Positions 43,854-52,557 of a DNA stretch of 64,000 bases are shown one piece after another; position 1 is the stretch's first letter, and each line of letters opens with the position of its first letter. Position numbers and translations under genes: made by a program. Origin of the DNA: Cellulosimicrobium cellulans (GTDB taxonomy: Bacteria > Actinomycetota > Actinomycetes > Actinomycetales > Cellulomonadaceae); NCBI RefSeq assembly GCF_024124905.1, contig NZ_JAMXST010000005.1, positions 434,001 through 498,000 on the forward strand, written 5' to 3'. The notes under the pieces were generated by a model. It searched no databases. It was given only the letters and a program-made list of their open reading frames with translations, and was not told the DNA's origin.

Positions 43854-45698
43854 TCAACCGAGCCGCGTGATCTCCGTCTCGCTCATCCGCAGGAGCCGAC
43901 CCTGGAGCGGCGCGACCCAGGAGCCCCCGTCGTGACCGGTGGTCTGCGCCGTCCACGCGACGCCACCGTCGGCGAGGTCGAGCGCGATCAGGGACGTCGT
44001 CCCCGCCTCCCAGTCGGAGACGGCGAGGATCGCCCGGGACCCGTCCGTGTAGGCCACCTCGGCCGACCAGCCCGCCCCGATCTCCAGCCCCGCGATCAGC
44101 TCCTCGCGGTCGAGCGACCAGCGTTCGCCGCCCGTCGTGAGGTCGATGCCCGCCAGGGCGCCGTCCCCGTACCCGTGGGCGACGACGAGCGTCCCACCCG
44201 CGGCGACGAGCACCGCGTCCGGGGTGCTCTGCTCGGACGTGCGCCAGAGCTCGGTGCCCTCGGCGTCGAACGCGACGAGGTCCAGGCCGTCCCGCACGAA
44301 GGTCGGCACCGGGCGCCCGTCGGTCGACGGCGGCGAGAGGACGCTGCCCGGCGGCTCCCAGCGCACCGACCCGTCCGCCCCGAGAATCGCGGGCGCGGAC
44401 GTCGGCTCGGTCCCGCTCGACGGGCCCCAGCCGTAGTCGTTGCCGGTCGGGTCGCGGGAGTAGGTGCCGTCGACGAGCGCGACGACCCCGTCGACGGGGT
44501 TGTCGGGCTCGTCCAGACGCGTGCCGTCGTGCGTGAACCACGACGTGACGCCGCAGCCCTCGACGCGCACCAGGCGCGTCTCGACCGCCGTCCACAGGTT
44601 CTCCAGGTCGGCGCGGACCGTCTCGTCGCCGTCGGCCTCGCTCCACACCGTGCACTGCCCGGACCCTGCGACGAAGGGGAGCTCCGCCTCCCAGCGCAGG
44701 TCCCCCGTGAGCGCGTCCTCGACCTGGACGACGGCGGGGCGTCCCTCCGGGATCTCGTTCGGCATCCCCGTCAGGTCGTCCACCTCGACCACGGCGCCCT
44801 CGCCGGCCGGGACCTCGCCCACGCGCTCGGCACGGACGATCGACCCGTCCGGCCCCGGGGTCAGGAGCGCGCCGTCCGTGCTCGCGTCACGTTGACCCAG
44901 CACCTCGCCGTCGTCGTCGACCACCGTGATCGTCCAGGTCGTCGCGACGACGCGGCCGGTCATGGGATCGACCTCCCGCGGCCCGTCGCGGACGATCCCT
45001 CCCGAGGGCTCGGGGACGGGCGCTACGCACACGAGCGTGTCGTCCGGCTCCCCGGACGGCGAGAGCCAGTAGAGCCAGCTGCCGCACGTCGCGTCCTTCC
45101 CGACGTCGACCCGCCAGCGCTCCTCGCCGCTGTCGAGCGAGACCGCGACCGCCTCCCCGTCCTCCACCGTCACCATGCTGTCGGGCAGCAGCGCGAGACC
45201 ACCCGTGAGCCCCACGTCGGCGGTCCACTGCTCCCGGGGGGCGTCGGGCAGCGGCTCGACGCCGCCCGGTGCGGCGCGCAGGCGGTCGAGACCGGCCCGG
45301 CCGTGCCACGCGTCGACCGCGAGCATCCCGCCGAGCACGAGCGCGACCCCGGCGGCGACCGCCCCGACCATGGCGGGGCGCCGCCCGCGGCGGGGCGCCC
45401 TCGGACCGTCCGGGCCGTCCCCCGCGAGACGGGGCTCCTCCCCGTCGGGCGCGTCCTCGGCGTCCTGGTCGCGGGCGTCGGGTCCGAGGGCGGCTGCGTC
45501 GAGGTCGACCGGCCGCGCGACGCCCGACCGCACGGCGCCCGGCCAGGTCGCACCCGCGGCGCCACCCCGCGGCGCCTGTCCGGGGCCCGTCGCGGAACCC
45601 CATGCCGGCGCGTCGTCCTCGAGGTCCGCGTCCGCGTCCGCAGACTCGACCAGCTCGAAGGTCAGTCGGTCCCGGGCGTCACGGCGTCGGAGCGGCAC
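43854..45698 (-). CDS. Membrane-anchored PQQ-like beta-propeller protein (paralogue B)
   Basis: 614-aa paralogue of the downstream gene, sharing the start MPLRRRDARDRLTFELVES, a membrane helix (PAMVGAVAAGVALVLGGMLA, residues of about 116-135) and matching blades (AVAVSLDSGEERWRVDVGKD, GDLRWEAELPFVAGSGQCTV, GIDLTTGGERWSLDREEL, ALDLADGGVAWTAQTTGHDG). Conserved Cys in equivalent blades (TCGSW, VEGCGV) suggest an extracellular disulfide. Function unknown. The GTG start has TAGGCT seven bases upstream. Confidence 0.8.
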   Translation of the reverse strand: MPLRRRDARDRLTFELVESADADADLEDDAPAWGSATGPGQAPRGGAAGATWPGAVRSGVARPVDLDAAALGPDARDQDAEDAPDGEEPRLAGDGPDGPRAPRRGRRPAMVGAVAAGVALVLGGMLAVDAWHGRAGLDRLRAAPGGVEPLPDAPREQWTADVGLTGGLALLPDSMVTVEDGEAVAVSLDSGEERWRVDVGKDATCGSWLYWLSPSGEPDDTLVCVAPVPEPSGGIVRDGPREVDPMTGRVVATTWTITVVDDDGEVLGQRDASTDGALLTPGPDGSIVRAERVGEVPAGEGAVVEVDDLTGMPNEIPEGRPAVVQVEDALTGDLRWEAELPFVAGSGQCTVWSEADGDETVRADLENLWTAVETRLVRVEGCGVTSWFTHDGTRLDEPDNPVDGVVALVDGTYSRDPTGNDYGWGPSSGTEPTSAPAILGADGSVRWEPPGSVLSPPSTDGRPVPTFVRDGLDLVAFDAEGTELWRTSEQSTPDAVLVAAGGTLVVAHGYGDGALAGIDLTTGGERWSLDREELIAGLEIGAGWSAEVAYTDGSRAILAVSDWEAGTTSLIALDLADGGVAWTAQTTGHDGGSWVAPLQGRLLRMSETEITRLG

Positions 45699-45705
45699 AC
45701 CGTCC

Positions 45706-45711
45706 AGCCTA
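45706..45711 (-). promoter_or_regulatory. -10 box TAGGCT, leaderless propeller gene B
   Basis: TAGGCT on the minus strand, seven bases, then GTG 45698. Confidence 0.5.
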
Positions 45712-45865
45712 GGGGACCTCGCGGTCGCTCCATCCTCGGGACTCGCACCACGCCCGCGCCGCTCCGGTGACGCCCGACGACCGGCGCGTGACGCCGTCGT
45801 GAACTCTCGACGAACACTCGTGCTCGTCCCGGCCGCGACCGTCGCGGCGCCGCCACACTGCCCCT

Positions 45866-46852
45866 GTGCACGACGAACTCACCGAGCTGGCTCAGCACAC
45901 CGCGATGCGCCCGCCGGCGCGCGCGAGCGGCGCCGTCGCGGACCTCGCGCGGCCGGTCCTGTCGGTCGGCTCCGCCATGCCGGTCGGGCAGCTCGAGGTC
46001 GTGTTCCGCGACCCCGACGTCGCGTGCGTCGTCGTGCACGACGACGCGGTCCCCCCGCCCGGTGCTCCGGCCCCGCGCACGGGGGTCGTGGTGCGCGCGA
46101 GCCTCGTCGCCGCGCTCACCGGCCGGCTCGGCTACGGCCGCGCGGTCCTGGAGCGTCGGCCGGTCGCGAGCGTCACGGACTGGGCGCCGCTCGTCGTCGC
46201 GCCGACGGCGGCCGTCACGGAGGTCGCGACGCTCGCCATGTCCCGGCCGGACGACCACCGGTACGACGACGTCCTCGTCCGCGGCGGCCACTGGGCGAGC
46301 GTCGGCGCGGCCGAGCTCGTTCGCTCGCTCGTCGGCACGCTCGCGGAGCGGTCCACGCACGACCCGCTCACGGGACTGCTCTCGCGCCGCAGCACGTGGC
46401 ACTCGCTCACCCGTCGCTGCCGGCTGGTCGCGCACGGCGGCACGCGCGTCGTGCTGCTCCTGCTCGACGTCCGCGACATGGCCGGGATCAACGCCGTCCA
46501 CGGGCAGGACGCCGGGGACGCCGTCCTCGCGGGGGTCGGGCGGAGCCTGCGGTCGTGGCTCCCCGGGGGCTGCGAGGCGGGCCGCGTCGACGGCGACCGG
46601 TTCGCCGTGCTCGCGACGCTGCCCGCGATGGGCGACGTCGAGGCCGCCGCGAGCGCCGAGGCCCTGCGCCACGAGGTGCTCGCCCGGCTCGGCGCACCGG
46701 ACGGCCCGGCCCGCCCGACGTTCCGCACCTCGCTCACGTGGTCCGTCGCCGGAGCGGCGGACGCCGACGAGCTCGTGCGCGAGGGCGAGGCCCGCCTCGC
46801 GAACACCCCCACCCCGCCGAACACGACATGGGTGCCGTTATCCGTCGGATAA
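45866..46852 (+). CDS. Degenerate GGDEF-domain protein with CBS-like N-terminus
   Basis: 328-aa protein. Residues of about 25-160 resemble a CBS-type sensory module (VLSVGSAMPVGQLEVVFRDP, RPVASVTDWAPLVVAPTAAV). Residues of about 170-315 are a GGDEF domain starting THDPLTGLLSRRSTWHSL, with VLLLLDVRDMAGINAVHGQD. The signature GGDEF is replaced by DGDRF (GRVDGDRFAVL). The metal-site Asp of LLLDVRD is kept, but the second acidic residue is Arg, so cyclic-di-GMP synthesis is doubtful; a nucleotide-sensing role is more likely. The GTG start lies six bases after CACACT, a weak -10 box. Its last codons form the left arm of a 26-bp terminator stem. Confidence 0.75.
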   Translation: MHDELTELAQHTAMRPPARASGAVADLARPVLSVGSAMPVGQLEVVFRDPDVACVVVHDDAVPPPGAPAPRTGVVVRASLVAALTGRLGYGRAVLERRPVASVTDWAPLVVAPTAAVTEVATLAMSRPDDHRYDDVLVRGGHWASVGAAELVRSLVGTLAERSTHDPLTGLLSRRSTWHSLTRRCRLVAHGGTRVVLLLLDVRDMAGINAVHGQDAGDAVLAGVGRSLRSWLPGGCEAGRVDGDRFAVLATLPAMGDVEAAASAEALRHEVLARLGAPDGPARPTFRTSLTWSVAGAADADELVREGEARLANTPTPPNTTWVPLSVG

Positions 46853-46872
46853 CGGCACCCATGTCGTGTTCG
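46818..46872. terminator. 26-bp perfect stem-loop, bidirectional terminator
   Basis: The arms 46818-46843 and 46847-46872 are perfectly complementary over 26 bp with a 3-nt loop. The left arm includes the last codons of the GGDEF-like gene, and the stop TAA (46850-46852) is in the right arm. It ends 25 bp before the convergent livF stop. There is no U-tract. It is the longest perfect stem I found in the window. Confidence 0.8.
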
Positions 46873-46896
46873 ACAGCGCGTGGGGGCGTGGTCGGG

Positions 46897-47616
46897 TCAG
46901 GCGACGCCCAGGTAGGCCTCCTTGATGCTGGAGTCGGCCAGCAGCTCCTTGCCGCCCCCGGCGCGCACCACCTCGCCCGTCTCGAGCACGTAGGCGCGGT
47001 CGGAGCGCGAGAGCGCCTGCTGCGCGTTCTGCTCGACGAGCAGGACCGTCGTCCCCTGGGCGTTGATCTCCGAGACGATGCGGAAGATCTGCTGGATGAC
47101 CATGGGCGCGAGGCCCATCGACGGCTCGTCGAGCAGCAGGAGCCGTGGGCGGGCCATGAGCGCGCGCCCGATCGCGAGCATCTGCTGCTCGCCGCCGGAC
47201 ATCGTGCCGCCCACCTGCTCCTTGCGCTCGGCGAGGCGCGGGAAGAGGTCGAACACCCGGTCGACGGTCTCGTCGTGCTCGGCCTTCGACGCGAACGTCC
47301 GCGCGTACGAGCCCATCTCCAGGTTCTCGATGACGGTCATGCCGGGGAAGATCCCGCGGCCCTCGGGCGCCTGCACGATGCCTTCCAGCACCCGCAGGTG
47401 GGCCTTCATCCTGGTGATGTCCTTGCCGTCGAAGAGGACCTTGCCCCGCGAGACCGGGCGGATGCCCGAGATCGCGCGCATCGTCGTCGTCTTCCCGGCG
47501 CCGTTCGCCCCGATGAGGGTGACGAGCTCGCCCTCCTCGACGGTGATCGAGATGCCCCGCACCGCCTCGATGCGCCCGTAGGCGACCGTCATGTCCTGCA
47601 GCTCAAGCAGTGGCAT
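46897..47616 (-). CDS. livF: Branched-chain amino-acid ABC transporter ATPase LivF
   Basis: 239-aa ATP-binding subunit. Walker A is GANGAGKTTTMRAISG, signature GTMSGGEQQMLAIGRALM, Walker B RLLLLDEPSMGLAP, and H-loop region TTVLLVEQNAQQALS. Length and the QAPEGRGIFPGMTVIENLEMG segment are typical of LivF. I chose ATG 47616 because AGGAGG lies about 8 nt upstream. It overlaps the end of livG by 14 nt and is the last gene of the operon. Confidence 0.94.
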   Translation of the reverse strand: MPLLELQDMTVAYGRIEAVRGISITVEEGELVTLIGANGAGKTTTMRAISGIRPVSRGKVLFDGKDITRMKAHLRVLEGIVQAPEGRGIFPGMTVIENLEMGSYARTFASKAEHDETVDRVFDLFPRLAERKEQVGGTMSGGEQQMLAIGRALMARPRLLLLDEPSMGLAPMVIQQIFRIVSEINAQGTTVLLVEQNAQQALSRSDRAYVLETGEVVRAGGGKELLADSSIKEAYLGVA

Positions 47617-48679
47617 CGCCGCTGCCTCCTTCGGTCGTCGGCCCGGCGGCACGGTCCGGGCCCGTGCCCCCCTCGTCAGCGGTCAGCTCGGAGTCCGGCA
47701 CGCCCAGGTACGCCGCGATGACCTTGGGGTCGCTCGTGACCTCGTCGGGCGTGCCGTCCGCGATGACGCGCCCGAACTCGAGCACGACGATCCGGTCCGT
47801 CACCCCGCGGACGAGGCGCATGTCGTGCTCGATGAGCAGGACCGTGTAGCCGTCGTCGCGGATGTGGCGGATGAGGTCCATGAGGGACTCCTTCTCCGCC
47901 GGGTTGAAGCCCGCCGCGGGCTCGTCGAGGCACAGGAGCTTCGGCTCCGTCGCCAGGGCGCGCGCGATCTCCAGACGGCGCTGGTCGCCGTAGGAGAGGT
48001 TGCGCGCCTTCTCCGTCGCTCGTCCGCCCACGCCCACGAACTCGAGCAGCGCGAGCGCCCGGTCGATCGCGTCCCGCTCCTCGCGCCGGTGGCGCGGGGT
48101 GCGGAACAGCGCGCCCGGGACCGAGGTGCGGTGCCGCGCGTCCGACCCGACGACGACGTTCTCGAGCGCCGTCATCTCGTTGAAGAGACGGATGTTCTGG
48201 AACGTGCGGGCGATGCCGCGCTGCGTGATCCGGTAGCGCTTGAGCTTGCCGACCGGGGAGCCGTCGAACACGACCTGCCCCTGCGTGGGCCGGTAGACGC
48301 CGGTCATCGCGTTGAACGCCGTCGTCTTGCCCGCGCCGTTCGGCCCGATGAGGCCCAGGATCTCGCCGCGGCGGATGTCGAACGTCACGTCGTTCAGCGC
48401 GACGAGGCCGCCGAACTGCACGGTGACGTTCTGCATCTGCAGCAGCGGCTCGCCGACCTTCGCGTGGACCGTGCGGTCCGGCGCGACCATCGCGTCGACG
48501 AGGTCGGGGTTCGCGAGCTCGGGCCGCACCTCGGCGACGTCGACGATCGCGGGCTCCTCCAGGACGGCGCCCGGCATGTAGAGGTCGGCGCGCGAGGAGT
48601 CGGCGCGGCCCGACGACGCGAGGTGCTCGTCGCCGTGCTCGCCGCCCGCACCGATACCGCCGGGGTCGTGGGTGCTCAT
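47603..48679 (-). CDS. livG: Branched-chain amino-acid ABC transporter ATPase LivG
   Basis: 358-aa ATP-binding subunit with Walker A ([16 protein letters not shown]), signature ([17 protein letters not shown]), Walker B ([16 protein letters not shown]) and the LivG-type loop [20 protein letters not shown]. It is about 100 residues longer than a typical LivG: an acidic, low-complexity N-terminal extension of about 78 residues ([20 protein letters not shown]) precedes the ABC domain, and a Gly/Glu-rich tail follows. The start ATG 48679 overlaps the livM stop by 4 nt (ATGA). Confidence 0.93.
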   Translation of the reverse strand: MSTHDPGGIGAGGEHGDEHLASSGRADSSRADLYMPGAVLEEPAIVDVAEVRPELANPDLVDAMVAPDRTVHAKVGEPLLQMQNVTVQFGGLVALNDVTFDIRRGEILGLIGPNGAGKTTAFNAMTGVYRPTQGQVVFDGSPVGKLKRYRITQRGIARTFQNIRLFNEMTALENVVVGSDARHRTSVPGALFRTPRHRREERDAIDRALALLEFVGVGGRATEKARNLSYGDQRRLEIARALATEPKLLCLDEPAAGFNPAEKESLMDLIRHIRDDGYTVLLIEHDMRLVRGVTDRIVVLEFGRVIADGTPDEVTSDPKVIAAYLGVPDSELTADEGGTGPDRAAGPTTEGGSGDATA

Positions 48680-50070
48680 CGGGTCTCCTCCCCGTCCGTC
48701 GTGCTCTCTCCCGTGCCGTTCCCGGCCGCCGTCGTGCGGGAGCCGCTCGTCGTGGCCGACGCGCCCGACGCCGTGGCGACGGCCGGGGAGCCCGGCCGCG
48801 TACCGTCGTCGGACCCCGACCGCGTGGCGGCCTGCGCCGTGCGGCGCGCGGCCACGTAGAGCTCGCGCCCGTAGGCGAGCAGCTTCTGCCGGACGGGGAT
48901 CAGGCCCTGTGGACGGAAGATCATGAGCACGACCAGCGCGATCCCGAAGAACAGGTACCGGTAGCTCGCGATCTCGTTGCCGTTGATCGGGATGCCGAAG
49001 AGCTCGGTCCGGCCGAGGAAGAAGTTCGGCAGGTACACGATGATGAACGCGCCGAGGATCACCCCGAGCTTGTTGCCCTGCCCGCCGAGCACGACCGCGC
49101 AGAGGAAGAGCACGGAGTTGATGACGTTGAAGTTCGTCGGGATGACGAACTGCACCTGGCCCGCGTAGAGCGCGCCCGCGACGCCGCCGATCGACGCGCC
49201 GATGACGAACGCCCACAGCTTGAAGCGGAAGGTCGGGACGCCCATGATCTCCGCCGCGTCCTCGTCCTCGCGGATCGCGACCCAGGCGCGCCCGACGCGC
49301 GAGCGCTCCAGGTTCCCCACGAGGAGGAGCGAGATGACGATGAACACGAGGCTGAGCCAGTACCACCACACGCCCGAGTTGAGCGTGCCCGCGGCGTTGC
49401 CCGCGGAGAAGACGCCGTTGGGCAGCTCCTCCGTGACCCCGACGCGCGGGTAGGCCACGCCGCGCAGGCCCTGGCCGCCGCCCGTGAGCTCGTCGAGGTT
49501 GTCCGCGAGGAGACGGACGATCTCGCCGAACCCGAGCGTGACGATGGCGAGGTAGTCGCCGCGCAGGCGCAGCGTGGGCGAGCCGAGGATCAGGCCGGAC
49601 AACGACGTGATCGCGACGGCGACCGGCAGCGCGGCGAGCCACGCCCAGTCGCTCGACAGCCACTCGTCGGTCTGGTTCCACGGGCTGTCCGGGCTCGTGA
49701 GGATCGCGACCGTGTACGCGCCGATGGCGTAGAAGCCGACGTACCCGAGGTCGAGCAGGCCGGCCTGGCCCACCACGACGTTGAGGCCGATGGCGATGAG
49801 GGCGATCATGCCGAACTGCGCCATCACGCCGCCGAAGTTGGTGCCCACCGTGGTGAGCACCGGGATGTTGAGGACCGGCACGAGCGCCATGAAGATCACG
49901 AACGGCACGCCGATCAGCCACTGGGTGGGCCGCGCCTGGGCGTCCCACCACAGCCGGAACCGGTCGCCGACGCCGCCGTGCGGGCGGTCCTTGGTCGCGA
50001 CCCGGCCCACGGGAGGCATGGACGTGGGGCGGCCCTCGGGCGCCTGGGGTGCGGGGGTCGAGGTGCTCAT
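48676..50070 (-). CDS. livM: Branched-chain amino-acid ABC transporter permease LivM
   Basis: 464-aa inner-membrane permease with about nine or ten helices. The family core reads NVVVGQAGLLDLGYVGFYAIG, LRLRGDYLAIVTLGFGEIVR, GRAWVAIREDEDAAEIMGV (the cytoplasmic coupling loop to the ATPases) and LIFRPQGLIP-like MIFRPQGLIPVRQKLL. A cytoplasmic N-terminal extension of about 45 residues and a Ser/Thr/Gly-rich C-terminal tail of about 55 residues are longer than in proteobacteria. The start ATG 50070 overlaps the livH stop by 4 nt. Confidence 0.93.
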   Translation of the reverse strand: MSTSTPAPQAPEGRPTSMPPVGRVATKDRPHGGVGDRFRLWWDAQARPTQWLIGVPFVIFMALVPVLNIPVLTTVGTNFGGVMAQFGMIALIAIGLNVVVGQAGLLDLGYVGFYAIGAYTVAILTSPDSPWNQTDEWLSSDWAWLAALPVAVAITSLSGLILGSPTLRLRGDYLAIVTLGFGEIVRLLADNLDELTGGGQGLRGVAYPRVGVTEELPNGVFSAGNAAGTLNSGVWWYWLSLVFIVISLLLVGNLERSRVGRAWVAIREDEDAAEIMGVPTFRFKLWAFVIGASIGGVAGALYAGQVQFVIPTNFNVINSVLFLCAVVLGGQGNKLGVILGAFIIVYLPNFFLGRTELFGIPINGNEIASYRYLFFGIALVVLMIFRPQGLIPVRQKLLAYGRELYVAARRTAQAATRSGSDDGTRPGSPAVATASGASATTSGSRTTAAGNGTGESTTDGEETR

Positions 50071-51125
50071 GCGCGGGCCCTCCCCAGCGACTCGCCGAGG
50101 ATGCCCGTCGGGCGGAACATGAGGACGACGATGAGGAGCACGAACGCGACGACGTCGCGCCACTCCGTCCCGAACACGACCTGCCCGTAGTTCTCCATGA
50201 CGCCGAGCAGCAGACCGCCGAGCAGCGCGCCGCGCAGGTTGCCGATGCCGCCGAGCACCGCGGCGCAGAACGCCTTGATGCCGAGGATGAAGCCGCCGGA
50301 GTAGATGATCCCGTTCGGCACGCGCAGCGTGTACAGGAGCGCCGCCGCACCGGCCAGGATGCCGCCGATGAGGAACGTCAGCATGATGACGCGCTCGCGC
50401 GAGACGCCCATGAGGGTCGCGGTCACCGGGTCCTGGGCGACGGCGCGGATGCCGCGGCCGAACTTGGTCCGGTTGATGAACATGTCCGTCGCGAGCGCGA
50501 GGACGAGCGCCGACAGGATGATGACGAGCGTGATGTTCGTGACCGGCGCGCCGCCGATCGTGAACTGCACCTCGGGCTGCACGAGACGGATCGGCTGCTG
50601 CGCGTTGACGCCGCCCAGCGTGCCGCCCGTGAGCTTCGGCAGCACGAAGTGCACGAACTCCTGGATGATGAACGACATCCCGATCGCGGTGATGAGGAAC
50701 ACGAGCGCCGGCGCGCCGCGTCGGCGCAGCGGCCGGTACGCCACGCGTTCCAGCCCGACGGCGGCGCCGCCCGCGACGAGCATCCCGCCGAGCATCGCGA
50801 TGCCGAGGTAGAGGACGGTGAGGGCGATGCCCTTGTCGTACGCGTTCCCGCTCGGGGCGAAGCCGAGGAGCATGAGGGTCGCGTACTGCCCGAACATGCC
50901 GAGCATGAAGACCTCGGAGTGGGCGAAGTTGATGAGCCGCAGGACGCCGTAGACGAGCGTGTAGCCGACGGCCACGAGCGCGTAGATGGCGCCGTACGTG
51001 AGGCCCTCGATGGTGAGGCCCCAGAAGTTCCGGGCGAGGCCCGCGATGTTGAAGTCGATGAGGGACTGGTGGACGAGGGGACCGGCGGTCGCGCTGTGCA
51101 TCAGCGCGTCAGCAAGAGCGGGCAT
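50067..51125 (-). CDS. livH: Branched-chain amino-acid ABC transporter permease LivH
   Basis: 352-aa permease with about eight helices. Typical LivH segments: TYGAIYALVAVGYTLVYGVL, LINFAHSEVFMLGMFGQY, GRGIRAVAQDPVTATLMGVS (coupling loop) and GIKAFCAAVLGGIGNLRGAL. An AGGGAG Shine-Dalgarno sequence lies 4-5 nt upstream of ATG 51125. It is separated from the binding-protein gene by a 114-bp gap with a strong hairpin. Confidence 0.94.
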   Translation of the reverse strand: MPALADALMHSATAGPLVHQSLIDFNIAGLARNFWGLTIEGLTYGAIYALVAVGYTLVYGVLRLINFAHSEVFMLGMFGQYATLMLLGFAPSGNAYDKGIALTVLYLGIAMLGGMLVAGGAAVGLERVAYRPLRRRGAPALVFLITAIGMSFIIQEFVHFVLPKLTGGTLGGVNAQQPIRLVQPEVQFTIGGAPVTNITLVIILSALVLALATDMFINRTKFGRGIRAVAQDPVTATLMGVSRERVIMLTFLIGGILAGAAALLYTLRVPNGIIYSGGFILGIKAFCAAVLGGIGNLRGALLGGLLLGVMENYGQVVFGTEWRDVVAFVLLIVVLMFRPTGILGESLGRARA

Positions 51126-51167
51126 GACGCTCCCTGATTCTTTCTCTGGTGTACGAGGTCGTGGTCC

Positions 51168-51232
51168 ACGACGGGCGCCCCGCCCGGCGTCCCCCGCGCG
51201 GTGCGGGGGCGCCGGGGCAGGGCGCCCGTCGT
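51168..51232 (-). terminator. Strong stem-loop between livJ and livH
   Basis: ACGACGGGCGCCC (51168-51180) and its perfect complement (51220-51232) enclose a second, slightly bulged GC stem (around 51187-51213). Placed between the binding-protein gene and the permease gene, it probably works as an attenuator or 3'-end stabiliser that keeps binding-protein mRNA in excess. Confidence 0.6.
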
Positions 51233-51239
51233 CGTCGGA

Positions 51240-52493
51240 CTACTGGACCTCGTAGATCCAGATGAGCGCGGAGGCGAGCTCGCCCGTGTCGTCCCACTCG
51301 TAGGTGCGGGCCAGGCCCTCACCGGAGTAGTTCGCCACGTAGTCGATCAGGCCGGCGCGGTCCGTCACCCCGGACGCGATGCCCGTGAGCATGATCGTCG
51401 CGAGGTCGTAGCCCTCGACCGAGTACACGCCCGGCGCCTGGCCGTTCGTCTCCTCGTACGTCGCCGCGAAGTCCTCCGGGGCGGGGCCGCACGGGCAGGA
51501 GAGGATCGCGCCCTTCGAGGACGCGCCCGCCTGCGAGACGAACTGCGGGTCGTTCGTGCCGTCCGCCGAGACGAACGGGATCTCGACGCCGCCGTCGCGC
51601 AGCTGCTGCACGAACGGCGCCGCCTCCGCGTAGTAGCCGGCGTAGAAGACCGCGTCGGCGTCCGCGCCCGAGATGATCTGGACGGCCGCGGAGAAGTCCT
51701 TGTCACCCGTCTTGACCTCGGCGGCGCAGTCCTCGTTCGCGGCGTCGCCCAGGCCCTCGGTGATCTGCTGGGCGAGGCCGATGCCGTAGTCCGAGTTGTC
51801 GGAGACGACGCAGACGCTGCCGAACTCCTTCGTGTTGACGAGGTACTTGGCGACCGACGGCCCCTGGACGGCGTCGTTGGCGAGGCCGCGGAAGAAGTTC
51901 GTCCAGCCGTTCGTCGTCAGGTCGGGGTTCGTGGCCGACGCCGTGAGCGAGAGCAGGCCCGCCTGGTTGAAGACGTCGCCCGTCGCGGCGGTCTCGCCCG
52001 AGAACGCCGGGCCGAGCAGGCCGAGCACGGAGGTGTCGCCGACGATCTGCGGCGCGACCTGGGTGGCCTTCTGCGGGTCGCCCTCGGTGTCGAACTCCTT
52101 GATGGTCACCTGGCACCCGGGGTTCGCCGCGTTGAACGCGTCCACCGCGACCTTCGCCCCGTACAGGATGTTGAGGCCGAGCGCGGCGTTCGGACCCGTG
52201 AGGGCGCCCGCCATCGCGATCGACGTGCCCTCGGCGCACTCGGCGCTGCCGTCGCCGGCCGGGTCGGCCGGGTTGCCGGCCGCGGTCGCCTCGACCTCGG
52301 CGCCGTCGATGTCGATCTGGACCGACGGGACGATGCTCAGGTCGGCCGAGCCACCGTCGTCGGTCTCGGTCGACGTCCCGGTCGTCTCGTCGTCTCCGCC
52401 GCCCTGGGACTGGGGACCGCAGGCGGTGAGGACGAGAGTGGCCGCGAGGAGCAGAGCAGCACCCCCGCTCGCCCGTCGTGCTGTGCGATGCAT
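51240..52493 (-). CDS. livJ: Branched-chain amino-acid binding lipoprotein
   Basis: 417-aa periplasmic-binding-protein-type lipoprotein (Leu/Ile/Val family) anchored on the outer face of the membrane. The N-terminus MHRTARRASGGAALLLAATL leads to the lipobox LTAC (Cys near residue 25) and an acidic Gly/Thr linker. The ligand-binding core includes GALTGPNAALGLNILYGAKV, VLGLLGPAFSGETAATGDVF and CVVSDNSDYGIGLAQQITEG. Cys pairs such as GSAECAEG/NPGCQV and ILSCPCG may form disulfides. I chose ATG 52493 because GGAGG lies 6 nt upstream. It is the first gene of the liv operon. Confidence 0.92.
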   Translation of the reverse strand: MHRTARRASGGAALLLAATLVLTACGPQSQGGGDDETTGTSTETDDGGSADLSIVPSVQIDIDGAEVEATAAGNPADPAGDGSAECAEGTSIAMAGALTGPNAALGLNILYGAKVAVDAFNAANPGCQVTIKEFDTEGDPQKATQVAPQIVGDTSVLGLLGPAFSGETAATGDVFNQAGLLSLTASATNPDLTTNGWTNFFRGLANDAVQGPSVAKYLVNTKEFGSVCVVSDNSDYGIGLAQQITEGLGDAANEDCAAEVKTGDKDFSAAVQIISGADADAVFYAGYYAEAAPFVQQLRDGGVEIPFVSADGTNDPQFVSQAGASSKGAILSCPCGPAPEDFAATYEETNGQAPGVYSVEGYDLATIMLTGIASGVTDRAGLIDYVANYSGEGLARTYEWDDTGELASALIWIYEVQ

Positions 52494-52557
52494 GCCAACC
52501 TCCGTGGTCCTGATCCCCGCGGAGGGCGGCCACGCCGCTTCTCTCCGCGGTCGATCG

